The translations under genes and the position numbers were made by a program. A DNA stretch of 6,212 nucleotides from ANME-2 cluster archaeon (GTDB lineage Archaea > Halobacteriota > Methanosarcinia > Methanosarcinales > Methanogasteraceae): contig PIXW01000053.1 in assembly GCA_003601535.1 (NCBI GenBank), forward strand, positions 1-6,212, read 5' to 3'. The notes beneath the pieces were generated by a model, which was given only the letters and a program-made list of their open reading frames with translations, was not told the origin of the DNA and made no database searches. Each line of letters begins with the position of its first letter. Positions within the stretch are counted from its first letter, which is position 1. This document shows positions 6,199 through 6,212 of the stretch, one piece after another.

Positions 6199-6212
6199 GG
6201 TTTTGCTGCACA

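Overview
The window is archaeal chromosomal DNA. The decisive evidence is an RNA polymerase largest subunit split into two adjacent genes, A' (rpoA1, Rpo1N) and A'' (rpoA2, Rpo1C), an arrangement found in archaea. The A' sequence near its N-terminus and the small PUA-domain neighbour look like those of methanogen-type Euryarchaeota (Methanosarcinales, ANME or a related lineage). That placement rests on general family resemblance, not on a search.

Layout, left to right. Positions 1-201 (+) hold the last 66 codons of a gene whose tail resembles the C-terminus of archaeal GspE/FlaI-type secretion or pilus ATPases. It converges, 6 bp away, with a minus-strand gene for a 156-residue PUA-domain protein (208-678). 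A 37-bp divergent spacer separates that gene from a tiny plus-strand gene for a 42-residue zinc-ribbon protein (716-844). The zinc-ribbon gene converges with rpoA2 across 10 bp. rpoA2 (855-3536) and rpoA1 (3533 to about 6166) fill the rest on the minus strand. They overlap by four bases (GTGA) and rpoA2 has a strong GGAGG site, so they are probably co-transcribed and translationally coupled. No gene-free stretch exceeds 40 bp, and I see no rRNA, tRNA, IS element or CRISPR array.

The most notable element is a 515-residue intein inside RpoA'' (1764-3308). It carries an apparently intact two-motif LAGLIDADG homing endonuclease. It sits in the trigger loop of RNA polymerase, between the Met of the GEPGTQM segment and the Thr of TMRTFHYAG. 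The mobile loop of the catalytic centre is therefore discontinuous until splicing occurs. Removing the intein leaves a 378-residue A'' of normal length.

The genes that often follow rpoA2 in archaea (rpl30e, nusA, rps12, rps7) are absent; rpoA2 is instead faced by a convergent zinc-ribbon gene. RpoA' also carries a compact four-cysteine cluster in its C-terminal half. The region upstream of rpoA1 contains a possible TATA element and a small palindrome, but the window edge prevents deciding between a promoter and continuation of the rpoB operon.
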